Positions 42,381 through 50,739 of a stretch of DNA of 64,000 nt are shown here, piece after piece (the first letter of the stretch is position 1; each line of letters begins with the position of its first letter). The notes beneath the pieces were generated by a model, which ran no database searches, was not told where the DNA came from, and saw only the letters and a program-made list of their open reading frames with translations. Position numbers and translations under genes: made by a program. The stretch is taken from contig CBDESS010000001.1 of assembly GCA_965242605.1 (NCBI GenBank), forward strand, positions 1,550,001 through 1,614,000. The letters are read 5' to 3'. Source of the DNA: JAAXHF01 sp965242605 (lineage in GTDB: Bacteria; Desulfobacterota; Binatia; Bin18).

Positions 42381-44096
42381 ATGCAGTACGATCTGATTAT
42401 TCATAATGGAACGGTGGTGGACGGCTCAGGCCTGCCGCGTTTTCGGGCCGATGTCGGCATCGTTGACGGCACAATCGCCTCAGTTGGCCGGATTCGGGGA
42501 GCAAGCGCCACCGAGGCGATTGACGCCGAGGGCCATGTTGTCGCCCCCGGTTTTATTGACGGCCACACCCATATGGACGCCCAGGTGTCCTGGGACCCGC
42601 TGGGGACATGTTCATGCTGGCACGGTATTACCAGCGTGATTATGGGCAACTGCGGATTTTCGCTCGCCCCGTGCAAGGAGAGCGAAAAAGACATGGTGAT
42701 GCGTAACCTGGAGCGCGCCGAAGACATTGCGCCCGAGGCCATGAACGCCGGCATCAACTGGACCTGGGAGACCTTTCCCGAGTACCTCGACAGCGTGGAG
42801 CGCCTGCCCAAAGGCATCAACTACGCGGCCTACATGGGCCACTCAGCGCTGCGGACCTATGTCATGGGCGAGCGGGCGTTTACCGACGAGGCGACCGGGG
42901 ATGACCTGGAGCGCATGAAGCGGCAGGTGCGCGGGGCCATTCAGGCCGGCGCAATAGGTTTTACCACCTCACGGACACGCAACCACCAGACGCCGCAACG
43001 CCAGCCGGTGGCCAGCCGCTTGGCCAACTGGGAGGAAGTCCGCCAACTGGTCGGGGTGATGGGCGAGTTGGGGGCCGGTATTTTTGAGATCGCCGGCGAA
43101 GACACAGGGCGCGACCCCGAGCGCATCCGGGACTATCAGGACCGCCTCAAAGCCCTGGCGGTCGATACCGGCGTGCCCGTGACCTACGGCATGTTTACTA
43201 TGCGGCGGGCCCCGGACTGCTGGCAGTCCTATTACGACCTGGCCGATGAGACCGCGGCGGCCGGCGGCCGGATGTTCCTCCAGGTCCACAGCCGCTCGCT
43301 GAACGCCGTGCTGTCGTTTGAGACCAACACCCCGTTTGACCGTCTGCCGACCTGGCGGCGGCTGAAAAAAATGGCCGCGCTCCAGGAAAAAGAGGCCGCG
43401 CTACGCGACCCCGACTTCCGGCGTCATCTGATTGAAGAGGCGCGGAGCCAGGAGCCGGACGGCGGTCGGGGAACCGGCCCCGAGGCCCGGGCCGCAGATT
43501 ATGACTGGCTGTTCGTCGTGGACCGGCCTAACCCGCCCCATCGCTCGGTGGCCGAGGTAGCCGCGGAGCAGGGCAAAGACCCGGTCGAGGTGTTCATTGA
43601 CCTGGCCCTTGCCAAGGGCCTCAAGCAGTTCTACCTGCAACCCCTGGCCAACGAGGACCAAGACCACGCCCTCCAGATGATTAAGCATCCGCGTTCGGTT
43701 GTGACCTTCTCGGACTCCGGAGCGCATGTGTCTCAGATCATGGACTCCTCCCTGCAAACCCACCTGCTCAGCTACTGGGTGCGCGAGAAACAGCAGGTGA
43801 CGCTTGAAGAGGCGGTGCGAATGCTGAGCTTTGTGCCGGCCTCGCAATGGGGGCTGAGCAACCGCGGCCTGCTGCGCGAGGGGATGACCGCCGATGTGGT
43901 GGTCTTCAACCCCGACACCGTGGCCCCGCTCATGCCCGAGTTGACCCATGACCTGCCGGCCGGTGCCCGCCGGCTCAAGCAGAAAGCGGCCGGTTTCCTG
44001 GCCACCGTGGTCAATGGACAGGTCGTGCTGCGCAATAACGAACACACCGGGGCGCTGCCCGGTCAGTTGTTGCGTGGCCCCCTGGCCCGGGCCTGA
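42381..44096 (+). CDS. N-acyl-D-amino-acid deacylase-type amidohydrolase
   Basis: 571 residues from ATG 42381 after AAGGAGG. Metal ligands are in VVAPGFIDGHTHMDAQVSW (HxH), and the family Cys-rich loop TSVIMGNCGFSLAPC follows. FLQVHSRSL, FSDSGAHVSQI (Asp near the end) and RGLLREGMTADVVVFNPDTV complete the fold. It hydrolyses N-acyl or amide bonds of D-amino acids or related compounds in the cytosol. Last gene of the run from 40641 and followed by a perfect terminator. Confidence 0.9.
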   Translation: MQYDLIIHNGTVVDGSGLPRFRADVGIVDGTIASVGRIRGASATEAIDAEGHVVAPGFIDGHTHMDAQVSWDPLGTCSCWHGITSVIMGNCGFSLAPCKESEKDMVMRNLERAEDIAPEAMNAGINWTWETFPEYLDSVERLPKGINYAAYMGHSALRTYVMGERAFTDEATGDDLERMKRQVRGAIQAGAIGFTTSRTRNHQTPQRQPVASRLANWEEVRQLVGVMGELGAGIFEIAGEDTGRDPERIRDYQDRLKALAVDTGVPVTYGMFTMRRAPDCWQSYYDLADETAAAGGRMFLQVHSRSLNAVLSFETNTPFDRLPTWRRLKKMAALQEKEAALRDPDFRRHLIEEARSQEPDGGRGTGPEARAADYDWLFVVDRPNPPHRSVAEVAAEQGKDPVEVFIDLALAKGLKQFYLQPLANEDQDHALQMIKHPRSVVTFSDSGAHVSQIMDSSLQTHLLSYWVREKQQVTLEEAVRMLSFVPASQWGLSNRGLLREGMTADVVVFNPDTVAPLMPELTHDLPAGARRLKQKAAGFLATVVNGQVVLRNNEHTGALPGQLLRGPLARA

Positions 44097-44108
44097 AGCC
44101 GTCTGTAA

Positions 44109-44140
44109 CCGGCGGGGCGGATGCGCGTCCGCCCCGCCGG
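44109..44140 (+). terminator. Transcription terminator hairpin
   Basis: A perfect 13-bp stem CCGGCGGGGCGGA / TCCGCCCCGCCGG with the loop TGCGCG, 12 bases after the amidohydrolase stop. It is followed by CCTCTTCTCTCTCC, a T-rich pyrimidine run on the plus strand. It separates the catabolic operon from the PP-loop/GHKL operon, whose promoter lies just downstream. Confidence 0.75.
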
Positions 44141-44179
44141 CCTCTTCTCTCTCCGGGTTCATTCCAGTAAGAAAATATC

Positions 44180-44221
44180 TTGACGGGAGAAAGAACGTAT
44201 GGACAGGACCATGTCCATAAT
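44180..44221 (+). promoter_or_regulatory. Candidate promoter and palindromic operator of the PP-loop operon
   Basis: TTGACG (44180-44185) is a good -35. Just downstream is a perfect inverted repeat TATGGAC-N8-GTCCATA (44198-44219) whose last part merges into CATAAT (44216-44221), a good -10. The spacing from TTGACG to CATAAT is too long (30 bases), so either the -10 is within the left half (TATGGA) or another -35 is used. The palindrome could bind a dimeric repressor of the operon at 44245. Confidence 0.35.
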
Positions 44222-44244
44222 GCGACGCCAGGGCGGGAGAGACG

Positions 44245-45594
44245 ATGCCTGACCGCGGGATCAGAGCGGTCCCACCCCTGAGGAGGACGCGCGCCCTGCA
44301 CGGCGGGAGCCGTGCTGCCCACGACGCCGCTCTCCCCTTCTGGTACGAGTTGCCAGGCCATGAAGACCTGCCTCACGTCGTCAAATTCTCGGGCGGCAGG
44401 ACGAGCGGCATGATGCTCTTTGTCCTGTGTGAAGCCGGTCTCCTCCACGCCGAACGGGGTGACGTGGTGGTGTTCAACAACACCTCGGCGGAGCACCCCG
44501 CCACCTACGAGTTTGTCCGCCAGTGCAAAGCGGCTGTCGAAAGCCGCTACGGCCTGCCGTTTTTTCTGGTGGAGTTTCAGACCCATGAGGACGCCAGACG
44601 CGGGGAGTGGGTGCGCCTTCCATCGTACCGTCTGGTTCAGCCTGTCCCCCGCTCCGAGACACAGCCAGACGGGTACTGTTGGCGCGGCGAGGTCTTTGAG
44701 GAACTGCTGTCGTGGACGGGGTATGTGCCGAACCAGTTCAAGCGGACCTGTACATCACGCCTGAAACTGGAGACCACGCGGGCATTTCTGACAGACTGGT
44801 TTGCCTGCACATCCCACACCGCACGCCTCGGCCATTTTGGGAAACGCAGCCGGCTTGACGACGATGAAATGTACGAGCATCATCTCCGATATCAGGGCAG
44901 CGTTCCACGACATATTTTTCTGGAGAAAAAGCGGTGTGTTCGCTCGCGCCCCGTGTTCCGTCCCGCGCAGCGGTTTGCCGACTATTCGACCGGCCCGTGC
45001 TCCATCACGAATCCGTCCCGTGCGGGAAAAAGCCTCGGCCAGCAAGCCCGCCTCGGCCCCGAGGGCATGGAATACCTGGCGTTTGTCGGACTCCGGCACG
45101 ATGAAATGCGGCGCGTGGCCCGGGTGCGCCAACGCAACGAGGGTGGCCCCCATGCCGCCGGGTCTGAGGGGGAATATGTCTATCTCCCGCTGAGCGATAT
45201 GGGGGTGACAGCGGAGGAGGTCACGGCATTCTGGAAGAACCAGACCTGGGACCTGGAGATGGAGCGCACGCAGAATGCCCTGTCCAACTGCACCTATTGT
45301 TTTCTCAAGGGCGTTCGGGTATTGCAGAGGACGCGCCGCCTGCTCTCAGACAACGGTGACACGAGACTGAAGCAGACGCCCTGCGATCTGGACTGGTGGG
45401 TCAGGATGGAACAGCACTATGGCCGCGACCTTGAGGCCGAGCAGCGGACTATCCGGGGGACGGTCCCCGATAACTTCATCGGGTTTTTTGGAGCAAGCGG
45501 GTTTTCGTATACACGGCTGGGGGAACTGCCAGACACTGACACCGCCATCGCTCCCTACGAAGACAGCGTTCTGCCCTGTGACTGTACGGACTGA
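44245..45594 (+). CDS. PP-loop ATPase, PAPS-reductase/DndC-like
   Basis: 449 residues from ATG 44245; an internal start is possible because the first 30 residues are Arg-rich. The ATP-pyrophosphatase PP-loop is VKFSGGRTSG (SGGRTSG, 49-55), followed by DVVVFNNTSAEHPATYEFV. Conserved cysteines C169 (KRTCTS), C349 and C352 (NCTYC) suggest a 4Fe-4S cluster as in DndC. VGLRHDEMRR (281-290) resembles the Arg-rich loop of PAPS reductases. DndC-like proteins sulfurate DNA backbones or modify nucleotides in defence. Here it leads a six-to-eight-gene operon without other dnd genes. The target of sulfuration, if any, is unknown. Confidence 0.75.
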   Translation: MPDRGIRAVPPLRRTRALHGGSRAAHDAALPFWYELPGHEDLPHVVKFSGGRTSGMMLFVLCEAGLLHAERGDVVVFNNTSAEHPATYEFVRQCKAAVESRYGLPFFLVEFQTHEDARRGEWVRLPSYRLVQPVPRSETQPDGYCWRGEVFEELLSWTGYVPNQFKRTCTSRLKLETTRAFLTDWFACTSHTARLGHFGKRSRLDDDEMYEHHLRYQGSVPRHIFLEKKRCVRSRPVFRPAQRFADYSTGPCSITNPSRAGKSLGQQARLGPEGMEYLAFVGLRHDEMRRVARVRQRNEGGPHAAGSEGEYVYLPLSDMGVTAEEVTAFWKNQTWDLEMERTQNALSNCTYCFLKGVRVLQRTRRLLSDNGDTRLKQTPCDLDWWVRMEQHYGRDLEAEQRTIRGTVPDNFIGFFGASGFSYTRLGELPDTDTAIAPYEDSVLPCDCTD

Positions 45595-45608
45595 AAAGGG
45601 AGAAGCTG

Positions 45609-45911
45609 ATGTTTGACACCGCTGCCACACTCACCACCTGCCAACAGGCCACGCTCGCCTTGCAACAGGCCGCCGTCACTGCCGCCCATCTCCAGGCCGG
45701 GGTTGCCCTGGTGGTCGGGCTGATTCAGGCCGGAGTCGTTGGCTCCGGCATTCGCTCCGTGGCACGGATGGGCGAAGCACGGATGGGCGAACGCCGTGAA
45801 CAACAGCACGCCGAGCACCACGAAGAAACAATGGAAGTCCTCCGCCAGCAGGGAGAAGCCTTGCGGACGCTGATTGAACGAACCGCACCGGGGAAGGGGG
45901 AAGAAAGATGA
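45609..45911 (+). CDS. Small helical membrane protein
   Basis: 100 residues from ATG 45609 after AAGGGAGAAGC. An Ala/Gln-rich helix (TCQQATLALQQAAVTAAHL), a membrane segment (AGVALVVGLIQAGVVGSGI), then a charged helix (MGERREQQHAEHHEETMEVLRQQGEALRTLIERTAP), which can coil. The stop overlaps the GHKL ATPase start as ATGA, so the two are translated in concert. A partial paralogue is seen at 49648. I know no family; it may be a membrane anchor for the partner. Confidence 0.65.
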   Translation: MFDTAATLTTCQQATLALQQAAVTAAHLQAGVALVVGLIQAGVVGSGIRSVARMGEARMGERREQQHAEHHEETMEVLRQQGEALRTLIERTAPGKGEER

Positions 45912-47891
45912 GCGGTGGGCTTAAGGCCGATCTCCGTTTCGGACCGGCAGGAGAGATAGCGGGCTTTACCGCGGCCGGTCTCGCCGGCTTCAGTGATCTT
46001 AATCCGGCGGCCATTGTCCGGGAACTCATGCAAAATTCGTTGGACGCGGCACGCGAGGCCGGGCGGGGTGTTGCCCATATTCGCTTTGAGATGAAAAGGC
46101 ATGCCCTGAGCGAAGTACCGGGCATTCGGCAGTATCGAAGGGTCTTTGACCGTGCCAAGCAAGCTCAGGAGAAATTGCGGCCTGATGGGACCTTATCGGA
46201 CCAAGCAAAGAACATCGTGAAGGCTATTCAGCATTGCCTGCGTTCTGAACTGTCTACAACACTGTACATTCTCGACAACGGTATCGGCCTTGATAAAGAG
46301 AGGATGAAAGGGATGCTAGCGGATGGGGCTGAGCGTTAAGAGCGAAACCAGTACCGGCGCTGTTGGGAACGGACATCTTACCGTCGTTCCCGCTTCGGAC
46401 CTGCGATACGTCTTGTACGGCGGCCTCACTAAGCCGGGACACATGATTGCAGCGGGTCACGCCATCCTTGCGTCCCACCAGAGCAAAGAAGGTAAGTCGA
46501 GGGGCAAGGACGGCTATTTTGTCAAGGAACTCAAGCAAGACGACCTTTTCGAGCGGTATGTTTTTCCACAGAACAACGAAATTCCTGAGTACATCAAGAG
46601 CAGGCTGGAGTGGATCGCTGACCAGTGGCAGTCCGGCACGGTTGTAGCTGTTCCGGGGTTCAATTGTTTTCGTGAACGTGAATCGGACGATTTATGGGGT
46701 ATTATATCGAACGCCGCGGCGTGTAATTTCTTTGCGGCGTTTGCACGGGAAGAGCTTCAAGTTGAGTTTGCGGGGAGTGAGGGCGATACCAAAGTTCTGA
46801 ACCATGCCAACATTGACGCCACATTGGCTAAACTCCAGCATCAGAAGCGAACCCGCAGCAAGTTTTTATCTGGCTCCCGGGCATTTGCCGCATCCGAGAC
46901 GATGCGGACAGGGCAGGACGTGACTGTTGAAACCGAGCTTGGGAACGTTTCTCTGAAATGGCGGGTCGTGGGAGGATGGCAAGACGAACATTGATCTTTG
47001 CCGGAATGGGATGTGGATTACGAATAAGCTGCCGGGTAAGCTCCGCGAATCCCATTTTGCTGGACGAAAGCCATTTCACTGTGTCGTACTGCTGGAGGCT
47101 GAGGCTGGTGGAAAAATTCACCAGCTCATTCGCAAAGCCGAAGGGCCGCTGCACAATGATGTCGGGTTGAAAAGACTCCAGCAAGCCGAACGGAAGGAGT
47201 TGACCGAAGCGATGGAGGCCATAGCCTCTAAAATCCGCGAGATTATCCCCTTGTATGACAGTGAACAATTCAGAGTCCACGATGTTCTGTCGATCAAAAC
47301 CTACGGCTCTGCCCCGGGCGGGCGGCGCTCTTCGGTAGCGGGCAAATTCCGTGAGGTCCCAAGACGGAGGAGCAGGGCGATGACCGCAGGGGAGGGTGAA
47401 GTAGAAGACGGGCCAGAGCCTTCAAGAACCTGAAAACCAGGGAAAAGGAACGACCACGACGGGTCGCCGGCACAGGGGCGGACGTGGCAGCTTTCGCCAG
47501 GCGGGTAACGCCCTCCGGCTCCGTGGCCTTTCCGTCCCTACTGGCGCACGATCCTGCCGATTCGAGATCCGCCCTGAAGAACGCTGCCCCGATGGTGAAA
47601 TCCGATTCGCCTTGGATGAAAGCCTCGATGAAACCTGCGACGACACAGGGGGCGAAGAGTTCGTGAGACTGAAGACTGTCAAGGTCAATGGCAGGGAAAG
47701 TGCCCAGGAGCAATCTGACCTGTGATGAAGAAGGTCACGCGCTTGGAGTCCGACTTGGCAGCCTTGATCCTGACAAACCCCTGAACATGGAAATTGATTA
47801 CGAGCTTCCCAAAGGTGTTGCCGTTTCTCCCGACATTCCGGTGGTGCTCAAGACGGAGATTATTCGCCGCGCTGCCAATTCTGCGAAATAG
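45908..47891 (+). CDS. GHKL (Hsp90/histidine-kinase-like) ATPase, frameshifted in at least four places
   Basis: ATG 45908 starts MSGGLKADLRFGPAGEIAG. The Bergerat fold is seen: N-box VRELMQNSLDA (E39, N43), G1 box DNGIGL (from 123) and, after a shift at GGGG 46325-46328, the G2 region SETSTGAVGNGHLT. Further parts (RYVLYGGLTKPGHM; NGMWITNKLPGK; RFEIRPEERCPDGEIRFALDESLDETCDD; GVRLGSLDPDKPLNMEIDYELPKG) lie in successive frames to a stop at 47889-47891. Every shift is the gain of one base, so a single 660-residue protein can be rebuilt. It would be a nucleotide-driven conformational ATPase of the Hsp90/MutL/MORC type. Real decay or sequencing error cannot be told from here. Confidence 0.65.
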
Positions 47892-47902
47892 GAGACCCAG
47901 TG

Positions 47903-48742
47903 ATGGCACAGGCTGGCGAAGTTCTCAGAGCGCTTCCATATCCGGTTTTGGAGGACGGCAATCTTTCCTATCCAGACGGAGGCTATACGGCTGAGGTAAT
48001 CCCCCAGACCGATGACACCGGCGTAACGATCTGTCACAAGATTTCACAGGTCCCTTTTCTGGATCGAGTGATCCGCCAAGGTCAGGCCAAGTACGGGTGC
48101 CTGGTTGCGGTTCCTCTCACCGGATACAGAAAGCTGGACCTTTCTGCTGACGCGCTCCAGGATATCAAATGGGACATGGCTGTCGTGGGTGAGCCGCCTA
48201 TGCTGCGTCCGCTCATTGTTTCCGTCGCTGAATTTCGTGTGCGTCTGGGAAGCGACGACGGGGTAGCGGGAGCGTGGCAGGGGCCAGAGATAACATTTCC
48301 CAAAGGTGCACGGTTGGCATTACGCGGCTATTCGAGAACGTCTTCATCCGCTCACGAGCTGCTTGTAATCAATCAGGACCAAAAGATGCCGGCGGGCAGT
48401 TTTGAGGTGAGTCAGTGTGAGGAGGAGGGATTTTATTTCCGGGTTTCTGTCGCTTCAGATTTATACCCATTTCTCCAAAATGCCGGAGGGCATGAAAATC
48501 ATCGTAGGAGCATTCTAACCCATATCGTGAGCCGCTGTTTCGAGATTCTGAAACAGGACTACAGGAGCCAGAGTGAAGAAGAAGATGAGAGGGCGGAATG
48601 GGAGCAATTCAGTAATCTCAAGGCCCTGGCTGATGAGTTGCGCCGGCACAATCTGCCCGTTTGGGACGATGAGGATTTTTCTGCTGATAAGGTAGCAACA
48701 CAACTCTATCCGCATAAACCTTCGGTTGAATTGGAGGAGTAG
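47903..48742 (+). CDS. Unknown operon protein (partner of the GHKL ATPase)
   Basis: 279 residues from ATG 47903 (a GTG three bases earlier is possible) with GGAGACCC ahead. It is soluble and intact. Features: GNLSYPDGGYTAEVIPQTDDTGVTICHKISQVPFLDRVIRQGQAKYGCLVAVPLTGYRKLDLSADALQDIKWD, a beta-rich central part, and a helical tail RCFEILKQDYRSQSEEEDERAEWEQFSNLKALADELRRHNLPVWDDEDF. I do not recognise the family. It lies 11 bases after the ATPase stop and 1 base before the next gene, so the four genes are one operon. Confidence 0.7.
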   Translation: MAQAGEVLRALPYPVLEDGNLSYPDGGYTAEVIPQTDDTGVTICHKISQVPFLDRVIRQGQAKYGCLVAVPLTGYRKLDLSADALQDIKWDMAVVGEPPMLRPLIVSVAEFRVRLGSDDGVAGAWQGPEITFPKGARLALRGYSRTSSSAHELLVINQDQKMPAGSFEVSQCEEEGFYFRVSVASDLYPFLQNAGGHENHRRSILTHIVSRCFEILKQDYRSQSEEEDERAEWEQFSNLKALADELRRHNLPVWDDEDFSADKVATQLYPHKPSVELEE

Positions 48743-48743
48743 C

Positions 48744-49622
48744 ATGAACTACAAGCAGTTTGATGACGCCTCCTATACCGCGCTGCGGAAAAACCTTCTC
48801 AGGACAAAAGGGTCTGATGAACAAAAAGAGTTTCTGAAAGTCCTGCGCTCCAGCGCTGGTTATTCGGCGTGGATGAAAAAGCGGGTCGAGATAGCAGCCG
48901 GCGACGACCTCCCAATCCTTGAGGAGAATCTGACCGAGGCTGAATTCACAAAGCCACCCAAGAGCACCGAGCGACAGATTTTTGAGTTTTATGAGTCCAT
49001 CCCTCCGGCAAGCGCCTGCCGGGTCGCCTTCTGGGGATTTATGACCTTACGCCATATTGAGAAGGGTCGAATTCAGTCGAGTTTTCTTGCCGCTGACAGT
49101 GGCAGTCCGCCGAGCGGTCTTGCACGAATTGACCAGGTTTTGCAGGGCGGCAGTGACAAGGAAATAGATGGGACTGTGCGCAGGGCCTTGCGGCATATGA
49201 GCGGACTGCCAGAGGCGCGCGGCAACAGAAGCGTCTATGTGAATTGCCCGTTCGCACGGGCGTGGTGGCGTCGCTATCTGGCTCGTCAGGTGTGCGACAA
49301 CACAGAGGCAGAATTGACAGCCGTCGCCAAGGTTTTAGGATATTCACAGGAGTATTGGGAAGGGTTGATCAATCTTGTCGTATCAAGAAATTCCATCTTG
49401 GGTGACGGGAAGGTGCGTACTGCCCTGATATGGGCCTTATCCGAATCAGTGAACGAAGACGAAAAGAATCCGCTGTTCAAAGCCAAGTCCCTGCAAAAGA
49501 TGCGGCGACTCATCGGCGTCCGCTCGGCCTCGCAGGAGCTTGGCGTCTTTTCGGTTGCAGAACTCAAAGACCTCATGGAAACATGGATTGCTTCCTCTTT
49601 TCCGCAGGAATTCCCTACCTGA
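48744..49622 (+). CDS. Unknown operon protein (possibly DUF6339 family)
   Basis: 292 residues from ATG 48744 after TTGGAGGAG. Mostly helical and soluble: YKQFDDASYTALRKNLLRTKG, SIPPASACRVAFWGFMTLRHIEKGRIQ, DGTVRRALRHMSGLPEARGNRSVYVNCPFARAWWRRYLARQV, YSQEYWEGLINLVVSRNSILGDGKVRTALIWALSE. Trp/Arg-rich segments could form a nucleic-acid-binding surface. I think it may belong to the DUF6339 group seen beside ATPases in defence islands, but I cannot confirm that. It is intact and overlaps nothing. Confidence 0.65.
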   Translation: MNYKQFDDASYTALRKNLLRTKGSDEQKEFLKVLRSSAGYSAWMKKRVEIAAGDDLPILEENLTEAEFTKPPKSTERQIFEFYESIPPASACRVAFWGFMTLRHIEKGRIQSSFLAADSGSPPSGLARIDQVLQGGSDKEIDGTVRRALRHMSGLPEARGNRSVYVNCPFARAWWRRYLARQVCDNTEAELTAVAKVLGYSQEYWEGLINLVVSRNSILGDGKVRTALIWALSESVNEDEKNPLFKAKSLQKMRRLIGVRSASQELGVFSVAELKDLMETWIASSFPQEFPT

Positions 49623-49647
49623 CGATTCTCATAGCAGGACCGCCACC

Positions 49648-49761
49648 ATGACCGATTTTGAGAGGGCCACCTCAGCCGCCCAACGTGCCGCAACACTTGG
49701 GGCCTTGAGGGTCGGCCCTGGGCAGATTGTCGTGCTGGCCGGAGGGCTGCTGTTCATGTAG
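49648..49761 (+). CDS. Very small membrane-like protein, possibly truncated by an amber codon
   Basis: 37 residues from ATG 49648 (MTDFERATSAAQRAATLGALRVGPGQIVVLAGGLLFM, then TAG). Past the stop the same frame gives GESRRRGAEHADH, similar in kind to the end of the protein at 45609 (GERREQQHAEHHE). The TAG is where Trp would fit. This suggests a decayed paralogue of the 45609 protein. Too short to be sure. Confidence 0.35.
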   Translation: MTDFERATSAAQRAATLGALRVGPGQIVVLAGGLLFM

Positions 49762-49877
49762 GGCGAGAGTCGTCGCCGCGGGGCCGAACATGCCGACCAC
49801 ATTTGCTTAGCTGCTTGACATTTCATAATAGGTGTAGGAGAAGTGATGAGTGAGGATAACCAATCGGAGTGATAAGC

Positions 49878-50186
49878 ATGGAACCACATGAGACATCAGT
49901 CGGACATGGCTACATCCGGGGTCCGTCCAAGAACAAGTTTTCTGCCCCGGATACGAAAGAGCGGCTTCTTGCCCTTTCCCTTGCTCTGCTCAAATCCGGC
50001 TCCCGCACGAAACGGAAGCCGCCAACATGGTGGCAAGCTCTGGCACAGGTCAATACGCCGCCAGGATCATTTTCCATTCGCCCCCCCGCCCCTCCGTATT
50101 GCTGGAAGCAGAGGATGATGCTGCGAGACGCCTTGTCACATACTATGGACCAACTGTCCGTGGAGAACAGAGACGATCATGGCTGA
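49878..50186 (+). CDS. Small hypothetical protein, frame uncertain
   Basis: 102 residues from ATG 49878 (MEPHETSVGHGYIRGPSKNKFSAPDTKERLLALSLALLKSG), with GGAGTG ahead. The end overlaps the next start as ATGGCTGA. From about 50040, however, another frame reads YAARIIFHSPPRPSVLLEAEDDAARRLVTYYGPTVRGEQRRSW, which looks more protein-like than the annotated C-terminus. A frameshift is therefore likely, and the true protein may use the first part of one frame and the second part of the other. No family recognised. Confidence 0.4.
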   Translation: MEPHETSVGHGYIRGPSKNKFSAPDTKERLLALSLALLKSGSRTKRKPPTWWQALAQVNTPPGSFSIRPPAPPYCWKQRMMLRDALSHTMDQLSVENRDDHG

Positions 50187-50598
50187 GCCTCCGGCAGTTC
50201 GAGAAGCTCTGGATCATCTGGCCGAGTTGCTCAGGCAACTACCGGAAGAGGACAAGGCCCAATTCATTCAGGCCGTGACGAAATTTTCCGGTCCGCTTCC
50301 ACCCCCGGAAGACTTTGCGCAGTATGAGCGTACATTGCCTGACACAGCCAATCGTATTGTGACGATGGCAGAGAAGGCGCTTGATGGGGTGATTGCAGAT
50401 GCGGCGCAGGCTCGGCGAAATGAACGGCTTCTGCTTAATGGGTCAACGGTCGTCTCGCTTGCACTTCTGGGCGTTGCGGCCGTGGCGACCTGGCTGGAAA
50501 ATGTCGCGATTGCAATTCCCTTGGGATTAGGGGGATCGTTGACGGCCGTGGTACGCTATCTCTTTGAATGGCTGAAATCACGGCACACGCCCCAGTAA
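50179..50598 (+). CDS. DUF2335-like two-helix membrane protein
   Basis: 139 residues from ATG 50179. The helical N-part (REALDHLAELLRQLPEEDKAQFIQAV...FSGPLPPPEDFAQYERTLPDTANRIVTMAEKALDGVIADAAQARRNER) and two closely spaced membrane helices (GSTVVSLALLGVAAVATWLE and AIAIPLGLGGSLTAVVRYLF) match the DUF2335 pattern. Such proteins are of unknown role and recur near mobile and defence genes. It lies at the end of the operon starting at 44245. Confidence 0.65.
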   Translation: MAEPPAVREALDHLAELLRQLPEEDKAQFIQAVTKFSGPLPPPEDFAQYERTLPDTANRIVTMAEKALDGVIADAAQARRNERLLLNGSTVVSLALLGVAAVATWLENVAIAIPLGLGGSLTAVVRYLFEWLKSRHTPQ

Positions 50599-50739
50599 GT
50601 CCCGCCTGTCCCGGGGCCGTGCGCCACTGGGCAGCGAAGCCGACCTTCGCCACGCATGGGCCGAGGCACGGACAGTCTGCCAGGCTGACCTCTCTCGCCC
50701 CGCTGGTTACTTGACTCCCGGCGGGGAATGGAGGGGAAC

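Noticed and set aside
44245..45594. dnd/ssp phosphorothioation operon
   Set aside because: Only the PP-loop protein is similar; DndB, DndD, DndE, SspB and SspD equivalents are absent in the window.
19386..49761. Reassigned stop codons (TGA or TAG read as Trp)
   Set aside because: Many intact genes here end in TGA or TAG, and the odd stops all lie in genes or fragments with other defects.
44245..50598. BREX type 4 (which has a PAPS-reductase-like BrxP)
   Set aside because: None of the BREX proteins brxC, pglZ or brxL can be seen in or around the operon.
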